A program made the translations under genes and the position numbers. Under the pieces are notes generated by a model, which was not told where the DNA came from, did not search any database, and worked only from the letters and a program-made list of their open reading frames with translations. Source: Dipteronia dyeriana (taxonomy: Eukaryota > Streptophyta > Magnoliopsida > Sapindales > Sapindaceae). From it: a stretch of 64,000 bases of DNA. Positions 11,600 through 24,044 of the stretch are shown here, one piece after another; position 1 is the stretch's first letter; each line of letters opens with the position of its first letter. The stretch lies in NCBI GenBank assembly GCA_032871835.1, contig CM065303.1, positions 57,264,597-57,328,596 of the forward strand, given 5' to 3'.

Positions 11600-14510
11600 A
11601 TGACGAACTCTGATCGTGACAGCATCAAAATATTGGTGGTGGGTAACTTTCTGAGTCTTACAGGCAGGAAACTAGCTCGGGAAGAAGATAACAGAGAAAA
11701 CGATGCCTCTTCTTTACAACCACGTCGTCGTTCCGATCGAAACATCGCCATTGTGGCTGGCTTTTCAAACAACTCAGATGCTCATCTCGAGATAGTCGAA
11801 GAAGATTCTGAAGCGGAGTCAAGTAATGTCGAAGCTGTAGTAGGTTGGGTCAAGGCTATTGTCGTTGCAGTAGAAGGGGTACTCACCCTCCCATATGATT
11901 TTAGAATCATCCCTGATTCCACCGCCACCGTTGAATTGATCAACCATTTGACGGAGAGATTCAGCATTCCTGATAGTATCACGGTTACCATTCCCCACAT
12001 GAATTATAATGTGTTCACTCCTTCACAAGGTGTTTATCCCATCTATACTGCTGCTTTCGAAAGCGGGGTTAAGTTACATCTTCATCCCTCTCTCCGTAGG
12101 GCCCTCCACGTCCTACAACTCGCTCATCTTCAACTGACACTCAGGTTCTGAAGGCACCTGGTAGGTTTTCTCATGCTATGGAATGAGCAATGCAAGAAGA
12201 AGGGTATTAACCGGGAACCAGGACTGGACTAGTTGAGGTTCCTTTTCCAGGTTACCGCCAATTCCCATGGTCAGAGAGGTAGTTTTATCTTCGGGTAAAA
12301 AATAGCCTAAACCTTATAGTCCCTGGCGCCACCAAGAAAGATAATCTTTGGAAGGAGGAATGGGTCATGATAAATGGAGACCGTGGAAACTCGGTCTTCA
12401 TCGGGGGAACTGAATACCAAGTTCCCACCAGGTTTAGTGGCAAGCCAGTTGGGGGAAAAGTTTCCCCTGCCACTGAGTCCATAGTGATTTTGAAGGCGGT
12501 CATTGAGCGAAACTTTGTCAACCTTAAGTATCCTACATTTGACACTTATGATCTTAGACGGGGTGAACCGGTATCTATGCATTTCCGCTGCTTCTCCAAG
12601 TGTGTTGAATCTTTTTGCTTCCGTTGACTCAAATTTTCTACTTTCCACTTGTTTATTCTAATTCTCTATTGATTTTTACAGTTTCAACTGTTCCACTACA
12701 GGCCCAGCGGAAGCCTAGCTTGCTAAATAGCCAGACCCCTTCAAGATCACCTTATGTCTGGTTCCCCCGCCGCTCAAACTGTTAGGTCTCCTCATTCTCT
12801 TGCCGTGAAGAGGCACATACCCATTGGGATTCCCAGGGCACCTCTCACCTCTATATCCATGTCTCAGATGGATGTCTTCGCGTTCCGGCTAACCCAGGTG
12901 AGAGGTCAGGGCTTTGTTACTCCTACTACTACTAATATTGCTACTCATAGCTCTACTGATGTCGACTCAACTTCTTCTTTCACTACTATCATTCTACCAT
13001 TTCCGTCTGTTTCAGTACCTCCCTAAGCAGTAGAGAGGGGGAGGGGTCTTGAAACCTCTGATGCCACCACCTATGTAGCTCCCCGAGTGAATACTAGAGC
13101 CTGACCGTGGATTACTGGTCAGAATAAGGTCTTGGACTGGTTCATCCTCTCCTGCCCTGGTGGAGTTTTAGCTCCGTTGACCTCACTACCTTCTGAGGTT
13201 ATGCTCACCAAGGGTTCTGCTCTTATTGCTGAGGTAAGTAAAAATCACATCTTGATTTATCATTGTCTTGTTACATTTATAACGAATACGTTTATGGTAG
13301 CTAACTTGATTGTTGTGATTTGTAGACTTTCAAGTATAACGTGAAGGTGAGCCATCAAATGGCTTGGCTAAGGAATCATGTTGAAAAGGCTGAATCTGAT
13401 GCTAAGGTAACCAGATGGGAGTTTTCTCAAACTCAGAGTGCGATGCAGACGTTGAATCTCAACCTAAATGTGATCGAGAAGCCGTTGGATCATACCCGCT
13501 ATGACCTGGAGAGGTTTAAAAGTGCTCTTAATCAGGAGACCCTCAGGTCAGAACGACGAGGTACGGAAAGAAACTCCCAAAGGAAGAAAGCCAGGAAACA
13601 GGTGGAAGAGAATCAAACCCTGTGAATTCAGGTTGTCAGTTTATTGGCGGAAGTCGACTCCTCATTTGGTAATGGTTACTTTTATACGGCATTCCAGATG
13701 GCTCAAGCTTTACCTCCTCCCTTCGACCTATTCATCATTACAGACTGAGACTGGGAGGAAATCCTAGAAAGAGCTGGAAACTGACAACTCCAGCTGGTGA
13801 CAAGGCAGGTCCCTCTGGAACTGCTGGTGCTAATGAAGGTGCAATCGATGAAGATCAGTAGCTTGAGAATAAGGATGTGTTGCTTATTTCCAAGGAGGTA
13901 GAAGAAGATCAACCTACTGAAACATTGGGGGGCCACCGTGCTTCTAGAAAATGATGGTGGACCTTCTAGCCATCTAGGAGATAAAAGAGGATCAGCATCC
14001 TCTTAAGCAGGTGGGGGAGAAAACTGGACCTGGTGTCTTGATGGAAACTCAAATTGGTCCAACTCTATCAGGGGCCTCAACTGAGGCGGCACAAGCAGTG
14101 GTGACGGTTAGCTCTAGTGGCGCACCTCTTACTGACCCTGATGGAGGGACTTTGAATGCTGCGAGTGTGCCTATTATGAGAGTTAAAGCAGGTGGGACTG
14201 TAGAAGAGAAGAGACTCCTAGAGGAGGCAAATGCATGACCCTTTATTATGGGCTTCCTAATTTCTATGAATTGAGGCTTCTTCATTCTTCTTACCCATAT
14301 CTGTCTATATTTTAGTTGAATGCGATTTGCCTTGTCCCTGAACTTGATTTGAAAAACCAGTTCCCCATGTATACCAGACTTAACCAAAAATCTGGTAATA
14401 CAGGAAAACTCAAACTTCTGCTAAGTGTAATAGATCAATGCAGGCTGAATGATTGGCACCTCTTCTTGGTACTTAATCAAGATTTCGATTCGACAGCCCC
14501 TAGGTTATAA
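11600..14510 (+). pseudogene. antisense gene of Tat element A2, gypsy-type transposon N-terminal (Transposase_28-like) protein
   Basis: The frame starting at 11600 has an acidic, low-complexity beginning. A conserved block from about 11880 to 12150 follows: LPYDF..IPDS, then a VTIPH stretch, then a leucine-rich LHLHPSLRRALHVLQLAHLQL helix. This block matches my recollection of the Pfam family Putative gypsy type transposon (PF04195), carried by plant Tat elements; its role is unknown. Related coding pieces follow at 12307-12627, 12754-13026, 13132-13344, 13341-13625 (coiled-coil-like) and 14011-14510. At least one intron has good signals (GAG|GTAAGT at 13234, TGTAG at 13325). Element B has the same pieces in the same order. 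Frameshifts after 12130 and a stop at 13623-13625 suggest this copy is broken. It lies opposite to pol, between pol and the 3' LTR. Confidence 0.65.
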
Positions 14511-14966
14511 GCTTTTCTACTTCCTAGGTTCCTTAGTCTCTTGAGGACATTGCATTTGTATCTTGGATTGTTATGGTGACCAGACTTTTGGCGAACGTAC
14601 ATGTAGCAAATGTTTTGGGCATCAGGAGCCTTCTGTTTGCCGCGGTGCCCTGATACCCAAATAATGACTTGGCTGGAGCGCTTGCTGAGTTACTGCCACT
14701 GCTCCAAGTCCTAGTGTATAAATGGATCCAGACAAAACAACTTGAAAAAAGGTGAGTAGATAAACAGGGGTAGATAAGTAATTAGTACCAGGTTACCGAG
14801 GTATTTGGTCGAGGTGATCCTTATGGGATACTCTATCATATTGACTTTCCTTTCAGGGAGAATCAGGGTACCGGGTATCCTGCCTTTAGGAATTTCGGTA
14901 CCTTAGGCAAAATACTTGGTCGAATTAATCTAGGTACCTTTTGTCTCTGTACCAGGGAGTTACCAT
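14511..14966. other. non-coding spacer in element A2
   Basis: No convincing frame or RNA gene is seen. The stretch is GGTACC-rich like the family LTRs and probably belongs to the untranslated region shared by pol and the antisense gene. Confidence 0.4.
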
Positions 14967-15300
14967 ATCATGGCGATCTCGATCTAGCAGGCAGCTATGC
15001 ATTTATGCCTAGACCCTTTTTGGAGGTGGTAACTCGACCAAGGCATCAGGATTGTCATTCGGTTATCATGGTCTCATTATCTGGTTGGCAACTATACACT
15101 TATGCTCAGATCCCTCTCAGTAGGGGTGGTGCCTGGTCAAGGCATCAGAGCTGGTGAGGGGGTTTCCCTGACTAATCCCTGGTCGTGTTATCTAGCTGGC
15201 AACTATGCTCTCACGCTCAAATTCTTCTTGGTATGGGGTGGTACCCGGCCATGGCATCGAGTTGGCCATACGGCTTTTCCTGGTTTCTGACGATCATGGC
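14967..15300. repeat. short tandem array in the 3' untranslated region of A2
   Basis: Three imperfect units begin at 14967, 15065 and 15175, with a fourth starting at 15293. Each has an ATC..TGG start, then TAGCTGGCAACTATG, then a CCTGGTCAAGGCATC-like box. Unit length grows from about 98 to 110 to 118 bp. The array sits between the pol stop and the antisense gene. Tandem arrays at this place are known in Tat/Ogre elements, where they can seed satellites. Confidence 0.7.
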
Positions 15301-15445
15301 GAATTTCCATTGGTGGAAACAACAATAGAATGGAGATGGAGAATCAAAAACAGAAACTTTATTGATGATTAATAGAAATTACAATTTATTCAAGAACTAC
15401 TAATGCTAATACCTAGATGAGCCTAATCTGCTCGGAGTCCACTAT

Positions 15446-16569
15446 CTAGGGGTTAAACCTCTTCAAATGATCAATGTTCCATGTAAAGTCGACGGGTTAT
15501 TCATCCATGTCTTCTAGCTTATAAGCCCCGCTCCGGACCACTACCTTTAACAAGTAAGGGCCTTCCCAGTTTGGTCCTAGAACCCCATCTAATTTGACCC
15601 TGGTGTTTTGAGTCACCTTCCGAAGTATTAAATCCCCTTATTTGAAACTCTAGGTCCTCACCTTTTTGTTAAAGTACCTCGCAATCCGGCTTTGGTAAAC
15701 TGTTACCCTTTCTGCGGCTCTGTCTTGCTTTTCCTCAAGGAGGTCCAGTTTGGCTCTAAGCTTGGCCTTATTATTTTCTGGCTCGAAGTATTGGACCCAG
15801 AATGAGGTCAGTTTGTGCTCAATAGACAGGACCACCTCCACTCCAAATGCTAAGGAGTAGGGTGTTTCTCCGGTCGCGGTTCTTTTAGTGGTCCAATAGC
15901 CCATAGTGCCTTGGACAGTTCTTTTACCCATTTACCCTTTTTCTGCTGGAGTTCTTCTTCAAGAGCTTTTTAACTGTCTTATTGGTAGCCTCCACCAGGC
16001 CATTGGTTTAGAGGTGGGCTATTGAAGCAAAACGAAGGTCGATTCTCAAGTCCTCACAGAAATCCCTGAATCGAGCATTATCAAACTGCTTACAAAGGTC
16101 GGTGATGATGATGAACGGGGTACCGAACCTACACACCACGTTAGTCTTGATAAACTCAGTGGTGTTTTCCTCTATGATTTGGGACAGTTGTCCTGCTTCC
16201 ACCCACCAAATGAAGTAGTCAATCGCAACAATAGCGTGCTTAGCTTGACCTGAAGCAGTAGGCAGGGGCTCGATCAAATCAACCCCCCAGATAGCGAAGG
16301 GGTACGGTGAATTGATAGTAGATAGGCATTCCGGAGGCAAGTGGTACAAGTTTGAGGTCCTTTGGAAGAGTCTACATAACTGTACAAAGATTCTTGCATC
16401 TTGGTGTATGGTCAGCCAATAGTAACCCATGCGAAGCACCTGGTATGCCAATGCTTCTCCTCCGGTATGGTTTCTGCATTCGCCTGAGTGGATCTCTTTC
16501 GGTGCCCAACCAACATCGTTCGGATGCAAGTACTGGAGTAAGGGGAGGGACTTTCCCTTGTGGTAGAGG
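15446..16569 (-). pseudogene. Tat-type gypsy integrase and pol C-terminus (A2)
   Basis: The minus strand reads the zinc-finger end of a Ty3 integrase (GYYW after an H-x-H-like part). The core follows: WGVDLIEPLP with the first catalytic aspartate, then a DLCKQFDN box where the second is expected. A basic C-terminal part (KVTQNTRV, then a KLEDMDE-like motif) ends at a stop at 15446-15448. Stops occur at about 16007 and in the C-terminal part. The C-terminal wording fits the Tat/Ogre group of plant gypsy elements. The upstream pol is cut at 16569 by element D. Confidence 0.8.
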
Positions 16570-18782
16570 TGTAGGGAAAAACCTATTCAAAATGCAGCGG
16601 GAGCGTAAAATTAGGGTTTAGTACATTTTAAAATTTTCCCTTTAAAAGAAAGAACCTTAACCCTAGATTAATCAACGTATATTAAAAGTATCGCACCTTT
16701 TTCTCGTGGCGATTGAACTAGCGTCGAATTGAATCCATAAGATCTTCCAATCCAATCACGAACGTGAATCACCTAGGAGTGTGGCTTCCATTCTTTAAAT
16801 TGAATACCTGAGGATGGAAACAAACAAAATCTCTTTCTTTTGTTAGTCACAATAATCTTCCAAGAAGAAAAACAAAAAATATTAGGTCACTTTTGAATTA
16901 TCAATCAATTTGATTGAAACTCACGTGAACCTTGATTCAATGTTGTACACAAAACCTTTCGATGTAAAGGCTACTAGTGCACTATCGAAAATAAAACGTT
17001 TTTTCGTCCTTTTCCTCTTTGCCGAATTTTCACACACCAAATCTATGAGTTGGCCGAATTTCGTTTAGAGCAAAAACTAAATTTTCTCTATCTCAAAATT
17101 CTCTCTCTAGGCCGAAATCTTTCTAGAAGAAAAAACTAGGTTTGGTCGAAATCTCACTTAGAGAAAACATCTAGCTTGGTCGAATTCTTTAGGTCATACA
17201 TATAGGAGACCAAATCCTCTCCTAAGAAGGATTTACTTGGACAATAATCCTTTCTTTAGGAGGATTTACTTGGTGACCAAGAATCATTTTCAAAGAAGAA
17301 TTTTTTTCTACACCAAGATTCTTAATCCAACACAATAGTGTGTTTATTCAATAACCAATTATTGAATATAAATTAAATTGTGACTATATTAAAACTTCCT
17401 AATTTGATCAATTGTCAATTAGAGTTTTAATAAAAATCAAATACTTTCTAATTGACTAGATAAATTTATTTTTCTACTTATCAAATATAGTATTTGATAA
17501 TTATCTTATTACCAACAATAATATGACTCTAGGAGACCTTCTCCAACTAGAAAAAAGATTTTGACTTTTAATTAAACAATTAATTAATAAATAAATAAAT
17601 AAATTTCCTTTTAATTAAATAATAAAATAAAAAAACAATATATTAAGCTATTTTACAAGCCCTAGCCTCCAAAGCCTATACATGGACCAATATATTGTTT
17701 TTTTTTTCTCTATTTTATTAAATCCATTGGACTTTAATAAAAAGTCCATATGTGAACTAGACTCATTCTTACTAAAAAAGAAACAAGTCCACATGTCTTA
17801 ATACAATTCTAGATGGACCCATAAATTGGTCCGGTAGAATATATCAAGTGATCCATGAAAGTTCGTGTAAATTGAGAATCTTGACGGGCTATCTAAATTT
17901 AAGCTACAATAGACATAACCCAATCACAATCAACAAATGATTCACTATGGTCCAATCTATTAATTTTAGTTCATTCCACTAAAGAACTAAAATTGAACTC
18001 TTAAATAAAGATAGAATAAGTTAATATTCCTCATTCATACCCTAGACAATCTTAATGGAGATAGTGTATCCTCGTGAAGAATATCAATAATCTCCAAAAG
18101 CTTATAGACCGCCTATAACTCAAAACATCCATATGATGATATTCTACTTTCATTTAATAAATGAAGCCACGATGTACATATCTATAAATGAAGTCCTTTA
18201 TCGATTAACAAATGAATACCATTAAACTGTCAATGATAGACTATGCTATATAATCGTACTCATTGATAGCTCAAATGATAACACTTGCAACCATAAGTCC
18301 ATCATTTATCTCAGGATTGAGATAGACTCTCCGATTGTCTTCAAGTGAAAACTTGTATCCATTGACGGTTCTGGATAAAGTATTTCACTGTGATCCTATT
18401 CAATGCACCCAGTGCACTAGATTCTTTTGTCTAAAATCACCACACTTTGATGATTATAGACTCATCATAACACATTTGATCCCACTCAAATACTAGAAAA
18501 AGAATATACAACTTTGACAAGATAAAGGTGTCCAACCTTTATCTTAAGTTGTGAATATTATTTCAGACTAACTAAAGAAATGTGTCTACCTCATACATAT
18601 CCAGATGTACGAACAATTCTTCTTTTCTATTAGTCTTTTGACCTTATGATTATTTAATTTTGACAATTATAATAATTAAACTATAAATGTTATAAGATTT
18701 GTTAAAATAAAAATCACTTTATTAATATAAAAATATTGTCAAATACATTATTACACTCTTACTATCACGCATAATCCCAACA
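16570..18782 (-). repeat. 3' LTR of copia element D (2213 bp)
   Basis: On the minus strand it runs from TGTTGGGATTATGCG, right after the tract AGTGGAAAAT, to CCCTACA at 16570. The first 50 bases on the plus strand closely match 25197-25251, which follows the primer site, so the two are LTR copies. No coding capacity is seen in the 2.2 kb. Confidence 0.85.
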
Positions 18783-18793
18783 ATTTTCCACTT
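18783..18793 (-). promoter_or_regulatory. polypurine tract of element D
   Basis: The minus strand reads a purine-rich AGTGGAAAAT directly before the LTR start TGTTGGGATT, the usual arrangement in plant copia elements. Confidence 0.65.
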
Positions 18794-18885
18794 GCTCTAT
18801 AGCAAATGTGTCATATCTCTTATCCCCATATTCTTCAGGTGTCCATCAAAACTCTTTTGTGGAAGAGCCTTTGTGAAGGGATCCG

Positions 18886-20910
18886 CTAGATTTCTGCTGA
18901 CGCGATCTTGGTTATCTTCACGTCTCCCCTATACACAATTTCACTTAAAAGGTGATACTTTATTTCAATGTGATACTTTATTTCAATGTGTTTCCCTCTC
19001 TTATGACTTCTTGGTACTCTCAAATTAGCCACTGCTCCACTATTGTCGCAATAGATAGTGATCTGCTTATTCGTATCAAGAACCACTACCATGTCAATCA
19101 AGAACTGACAGAGCTAGACAACCTCTTTGGCTGTTTCGTATGCGGCAACATACTCAGCTTCCATGGTGGAATGAACAATGCAAGATTGCTTGATACTCCT
19201 CCATATGACAGCCCCTCCTCCAAATGTAAACATAGATCCTGATGTTGATCTTCTGGAGTCAGAATCCAATTGGAAATCGAAATCTGTATACCCAATTTGA
19301 ATTAAATCCCCTCCAGAGTATACAAGCATATAATTTCTCCTAAGATGCTTGAAAATATGATTGACAGTCGTCCGGTGATCAGGACTAGGTTTTGATTGAA
19401 ACCTGTTAACTATGCCAATAACAAAACAAATATCTGCTCTAGTGTAGAGCATTGCATACATGAGACTCCCAACTGTCGAGGCCTATGGAACCCTACTCAT
19501 GAATTGCTCTTCATGCTCTGTCTTACGAACTTCTTCCTTAGAAAGTTTGATTCCATATATGAAATGTAACATGTCTTTCTAGGAATCTTGCATGGAAAAC
19601 CTAGACAAAATTTTATCTATGTATGAAGCTTGGGATAATGCAATCGTTCTATTCTTTCTATCCATTATGATTTGGATACCAAGAATATAACTTACCTCTT
19701 CTAAGTCTTTCATATCAAATTGTTTTGCGGGTTAATAGCACTGATGCCCCTTATACTTATAGCGCAGTTGCATAGTGCCCCTTAATTTTTTTTATTGGCA
19801 CTTAACCCCCTGAACTTCCATAAATTTACAAAAACTGACAAAAATGAAACGGACGTCAGTGGCAAATTACATTTACATGCCCTGAATATATGAATAATTA
19901 CATTAAAGCTGGAAAAATATAATAATATCATATTAATACCCTTTGACCTATTTGACTAATATCCAAAAAATCAAAATAAATATATTAATAACTTTAATTA
20001 TTTTAAAAAAAATAATTAATAATAATAATAATAAACTTTGAAAATAATAATAATATTAATATTAATAAACTTTTAAAAATAAAAATTATAATATATTAAC
20101 AATTATAATAAAGAAAAATTAAATTAAAAATATATGGAACCTAGATTTCCAAATTCCAATTAAACAATTAAACTACCCATAATTCCAATTAAACAAACTG
20201 TCATTGTCATGAAGTAAAAGGACTAAAATACCCTTAATGAATGTTTCTGGTGAAGGGTAATACGCTAATTTTATAATTAATTAAATATAAACCCTAAAAT
20301 CACAATCTCTAAAATCAACCACCAACACCAACTCTCTCACACACAAACACATGGTTCGATCCAACCTGGAATCAAACCCAAATCTGGGTTCGAACCAACA
20401 CACCAGCCCAACCCCACACACAAACAAGCACCACCCAATTGAACCCAAAGAACTCCCACACCCATACCAAATTGACGACGACAAAGAAGAAGATAAGATA
20501 GAAAGCGATCGATGAAGATGAAGATATTAATATGAGAGAGAAGAGAGATCGTGAAAGAGTAATGAGATAATTTTTTTTATTCAGAAGGAGATGAGAGAAA
20601 GAGAAGAGAGATCATGAGAGAGAGAAATCATTTTTGTTTTGTTTAATTTTATATTTTAATTAGTTTTTATATTTTAATTTTAATTTTAATTTTAATTTAG
20701 AAATCTGAGTTCCATATATTATAATATATTAACAATAATAATAAAGAAAAATAAATTAAAAATATGGATAGTTTAATTCATTTTGTTTAATTGGAATTAT
20801 GGGTAGTTTAATTGTTTAATTGGAATTTGGAAATCTAGGTTCCATATATTTTTAATTTAATTTTTCTTTATTATTATTGTTAATATATTATAATTTTTAC
20901 TTTTAAAAGT

Positions 20911-20948
<38 letters not shown>

Positions 20949-23900
20949 TTCAAAGTTTATTATTAATATTATTAATAGTATTATTATTATTATTATTTTC
21001 AATTTTTTTATATTAGTCAAACAGGTTAAAGGGTATTAATATGATATTATTATATTTTTCCAGCTTTAATGCAATTTTTCATATATTCAGGGTATGTAAG
21101 TGTAATTTACCACTAACGTCCGTTTCACTTTTGTCAGTTTTTATAAATTTATGGAAGTTCAGGGGGTTAAGTGCTAAGAAAAAAAATTCAGGGACACTAT
21201 ACAACTGCGTTATAAGTATAGGGGCATCGGTGCTATTAACCCTTGTTTTGCCAACTATTCTTTTACTGATGTCAATACTCCTACATTTTTCCGATGAGTA
21301 GCATGTCATCAACGTAAAGAACTAGGAAAATCAACTTGTCACCTTTAATCCTTTTGTATACACAGAGTTTGTCAAGGTTTTTAATAAATCCAAAACTTTA
21401 CACAGCTTAATCAAACCTTATGTTCCAGGATCTGGATGCTTGCTTCAATCCATATATCGATCTTTGCAACTTGCATACCTTTTCCTCTTAGCCATTTTCA
21501 ATGAATCCTTCTGGTGGAATATAGATGCTTTTGTCAAGACTTCCATTAAGGAAAGTTGTCTTACGTCTATTTTCCAAATCTCTAGGTCTAGAGATGTCGT
21601 AGTGGATAAGAGTATCTTAATGGATTTAAGCATGGCCACAAAGGTTTCCTCATAATCGATACATTCCTTCTGTGTGTAACCTTTAGCTACCAATCTAGCT
21701 TTAAAGGTTTCCACCTTTCCATCCATTTCTCTCTTCCTCTTATATACTCACTTGCACCCAATGGGTTTTATTCCTTTAGGCAAGTCCACAAGAAACCAGA
21801 CTTTGTTTTTAAACATAGATTCAATTTTGGATTGCATTGCCTGTTGTCAATGGCGACAATCAACATCTTCCATGGATTTCTTGTACATGTAGTGATCATC
21901 GTCATTTGGGAGATTCTCTATTGATTCTCCATTGATTCTCCTAGACTGATGTATTTATTGAGCTGTCTACCAACCCTCCCACTACGACGAGGAATGGTAG
22001 ATTGTTGATCTTGTGTTGGTACGAAACTTGCAATTGGGCTAGGTTGTGAAACCTCTTGTGGAAAGCTCATTCAGGACAATTCTACTTTTAGGCACAAAAT
22101 TATTCATATAGTTCTCTTCTAGAAATTTAGCATTTGTTGAAACAAATACTTTAAGATCTAACGGACTACAGAAATAATATCATTTGGTTCCTTTAGGATA
22201 TCCTACAAATATGCATGTTTCTAAACGAGACTCCATCTTTTCTGTCTTTCCTTTTAACACGTGCGCTGAACATTCAAATATCCTTAAATGTTGTAAACTA
22301 GGCTTTTGACCAATCCATAACTCATGCGATGTTTTAGGAACCGATTTAGATTGTACATCATTTAGAATGTAGATAGCGGTTTGTAAAGCATATCCCCAAA
22401 AGAAATTAGGAAATGTTGAATAACTCAACATAGATCTAATCATGTCCAAAAGAGTTCTATTTCTCCTTTCTGCCCCATTTTATTGAGGTGCACTTGGCGT
22501 AGAAAACGGAGAATTTATCCCATTATCAATAGGATATTGCTGAAACTCACTAGATAGATACTCTCCACCACTATCAGACCTCAAGATTTTTATGTGTTTC
22601 TCAAGCTGATTTTCTATTTCAGCTTTAAATGCTTTGAATATATCAAAAGCATCTGACTTATGTCTCATGAGATATACATAGCCAAATCTTGAGTAATCAT
22701 CTGTGGAAGTGATGAAGTACTCATATTCACCTCTAGCTTGAATGCTCAAAGGACCACACACATCAGTATGTATTAAACCTAAACATTCAGTGGCTCTTGT
22801 GCCTTTGGTCATGAACGACCTTTTGGTCATCTTACCTTCCAAACAATATTCATAAGTTGGTAGATCATATACCTTTAAGTCACTTAAAGGTCCATCACTA
22901 ACCAGTCTTTTGATTCAATCAAGGTTAATATGACCTAGGCGCAAATGCCATAGGTATGTTTCATCTTTCGATAATTTTACTCTTTTATGATTATGTTGCA
23001 TTGATTCCGTGTCTAACAAGTGAGAGATAAATAAATAAACCATTTTCCAATGTACCTTTGCAAACAAATTTGTTATTCTTACTAATGATAAAAGCTTTAT
23101 TAAAAGTAAACGAATATCCAAATTTATTTAAACAAGAAACTGAAATTAAATTCTTTTTGAATTGAGGTACATAATAAACGTCTATTAAATCTAAATGCCT
23201 ATAAGAATCTAAATTAATTCTAATATCTCTCACTGCACTGGCAGACACTAATGCTCTGTTGTCAAATCATAAGTTGAATTCATTTGCATTAAGCCTTGTC
23301 TTTTCCTTAAACCCCTTCTTCATTCTTCTCTTGAGACTTTGGGCAATTTCTTTTCCAATGTCCATTTTCACCACAAAGGAAACATTTCCCTTTGATCTTG
23401 GTTACTTTCTTTATCCCCTTCTTAGTAGGTCCTAGTTGCCTTTTCTTCTATTGTTTCTTTACCTTCTTACGGGTCTTAACAGCTGTAACTTTACCTACTA
23501 CGTGAATCTCATAACCCTTGCCTTTCACAAGGATTTTCTCAGCAATTTGAGCATCTTGCATCAGGCCCTGCAAGGTGTATTCCTTATTGTTCAAAGTATA
23601 GTCCAATTTGAACTGATCAAAGGAATTCGTCAGTGAGTTAACAATCATGTCAATTTTCGTCTCACCGTCTATCTCAACACTATTGAGTTTAGCAATGTTG
23701 AGATGTACTATAACTTTTATCAAGTGATCTTTCACATACTGTCCAGGTTTCATCTTAAGATTCATGAAAACAATCACTATCTCTCTCTTAGTCGTCCTGG
23801 ACTTCATAGCAAACATCTCGTCCAGAGACACCATTATATCGGCAGCAGTCTCCATTTCTTCATGTTGCTGTTACAGCACGTCGGAGATGGTGGCCATAAT

Positions 23901-24044
23901 GTAACATTTGGCCATCTCATCGGAAGTCTTCCACTATTGATACTCAACTCTTTGCTCCTTAGTAGATTCATTAGTAGGAGTTGGTAGTTTAGGAGTATAC
24001 AAAACAAACTTATATTTTAGGATGTTGATTAGGGATGGGGTCAT
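18886..24044 (-). pseudogene. copia gag-pol remnant of element D
   Basis: Gag begins at about 24044 and contains a UBN2-type core (23855-23448) and an intact zinc knuckle C-x2-C-x4-H-x4-C at 23343-23384. A GAG-pre-integrase part (23248-22915) with HLRLGHIN follows. Integrase (22842-22180) keeps HTDVCGP, the DDYSRFGYVY core and RSDSGGEY. RT starts near 21726 (KARLVAKGYTQ) and keeps the catalytic YVDD at 21305-21316. RT then breaks at the Mutator-like insertion and resumes at 19719. RNase H (19461-18886) keeps STMEAEYVA and IYCDNSGA. Stops and frame changes occur in gag, between integrase pieces and in RT. The product order GAG-PR-IN-RT-RH is that of Ty1/copia. Confidence 0.88.
19729..21242. 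mobile_element. Mutator-like element with ~470-bp terminal inverted repeats
   Basis: The element begins GGGTTAATAGCA and ends CTATTAACCC. The arms (about 19729-20200 and 20780-21242) are inverted copies over roughly 470 bp. The perfect 9-bp duplication TTGTTTTGC flanks it at 19720-19728 and 21243-21251. Nine-base duplications and long inverted repeats are typical of Mutator-like elements. No transposase is present, so it is non-autonomous. The centre (20200-20780) holds a non-repetitive stretch with a short minus-strand frame and GA-rich sequence, possibly captured DNA of unknown origin. It splits the RT of element D and so is younger than D. Confidence 0.88.

Larger units (their letters stand above)
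10099..16569 (-). mobile_element. Ty3/gypsy Tat-type element A2 with antisense gene
   Basis: Read on the minus strand, the order is pol end (integrase, 16569 down to 15446), a tandem-repeat region, a gene on the opposite strand, polypurine tract, 3' LTR. This is the layout known for the Tat branch (Retand and relatives), where an extra open reading frame sits between pol and the 3' LTR. The 5' half (5' LTR, gag, protease, RT, RNase H) is missing from view because copia element D begins at 16570 and A2 does not resume inside the window. Confidence 0.75.
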
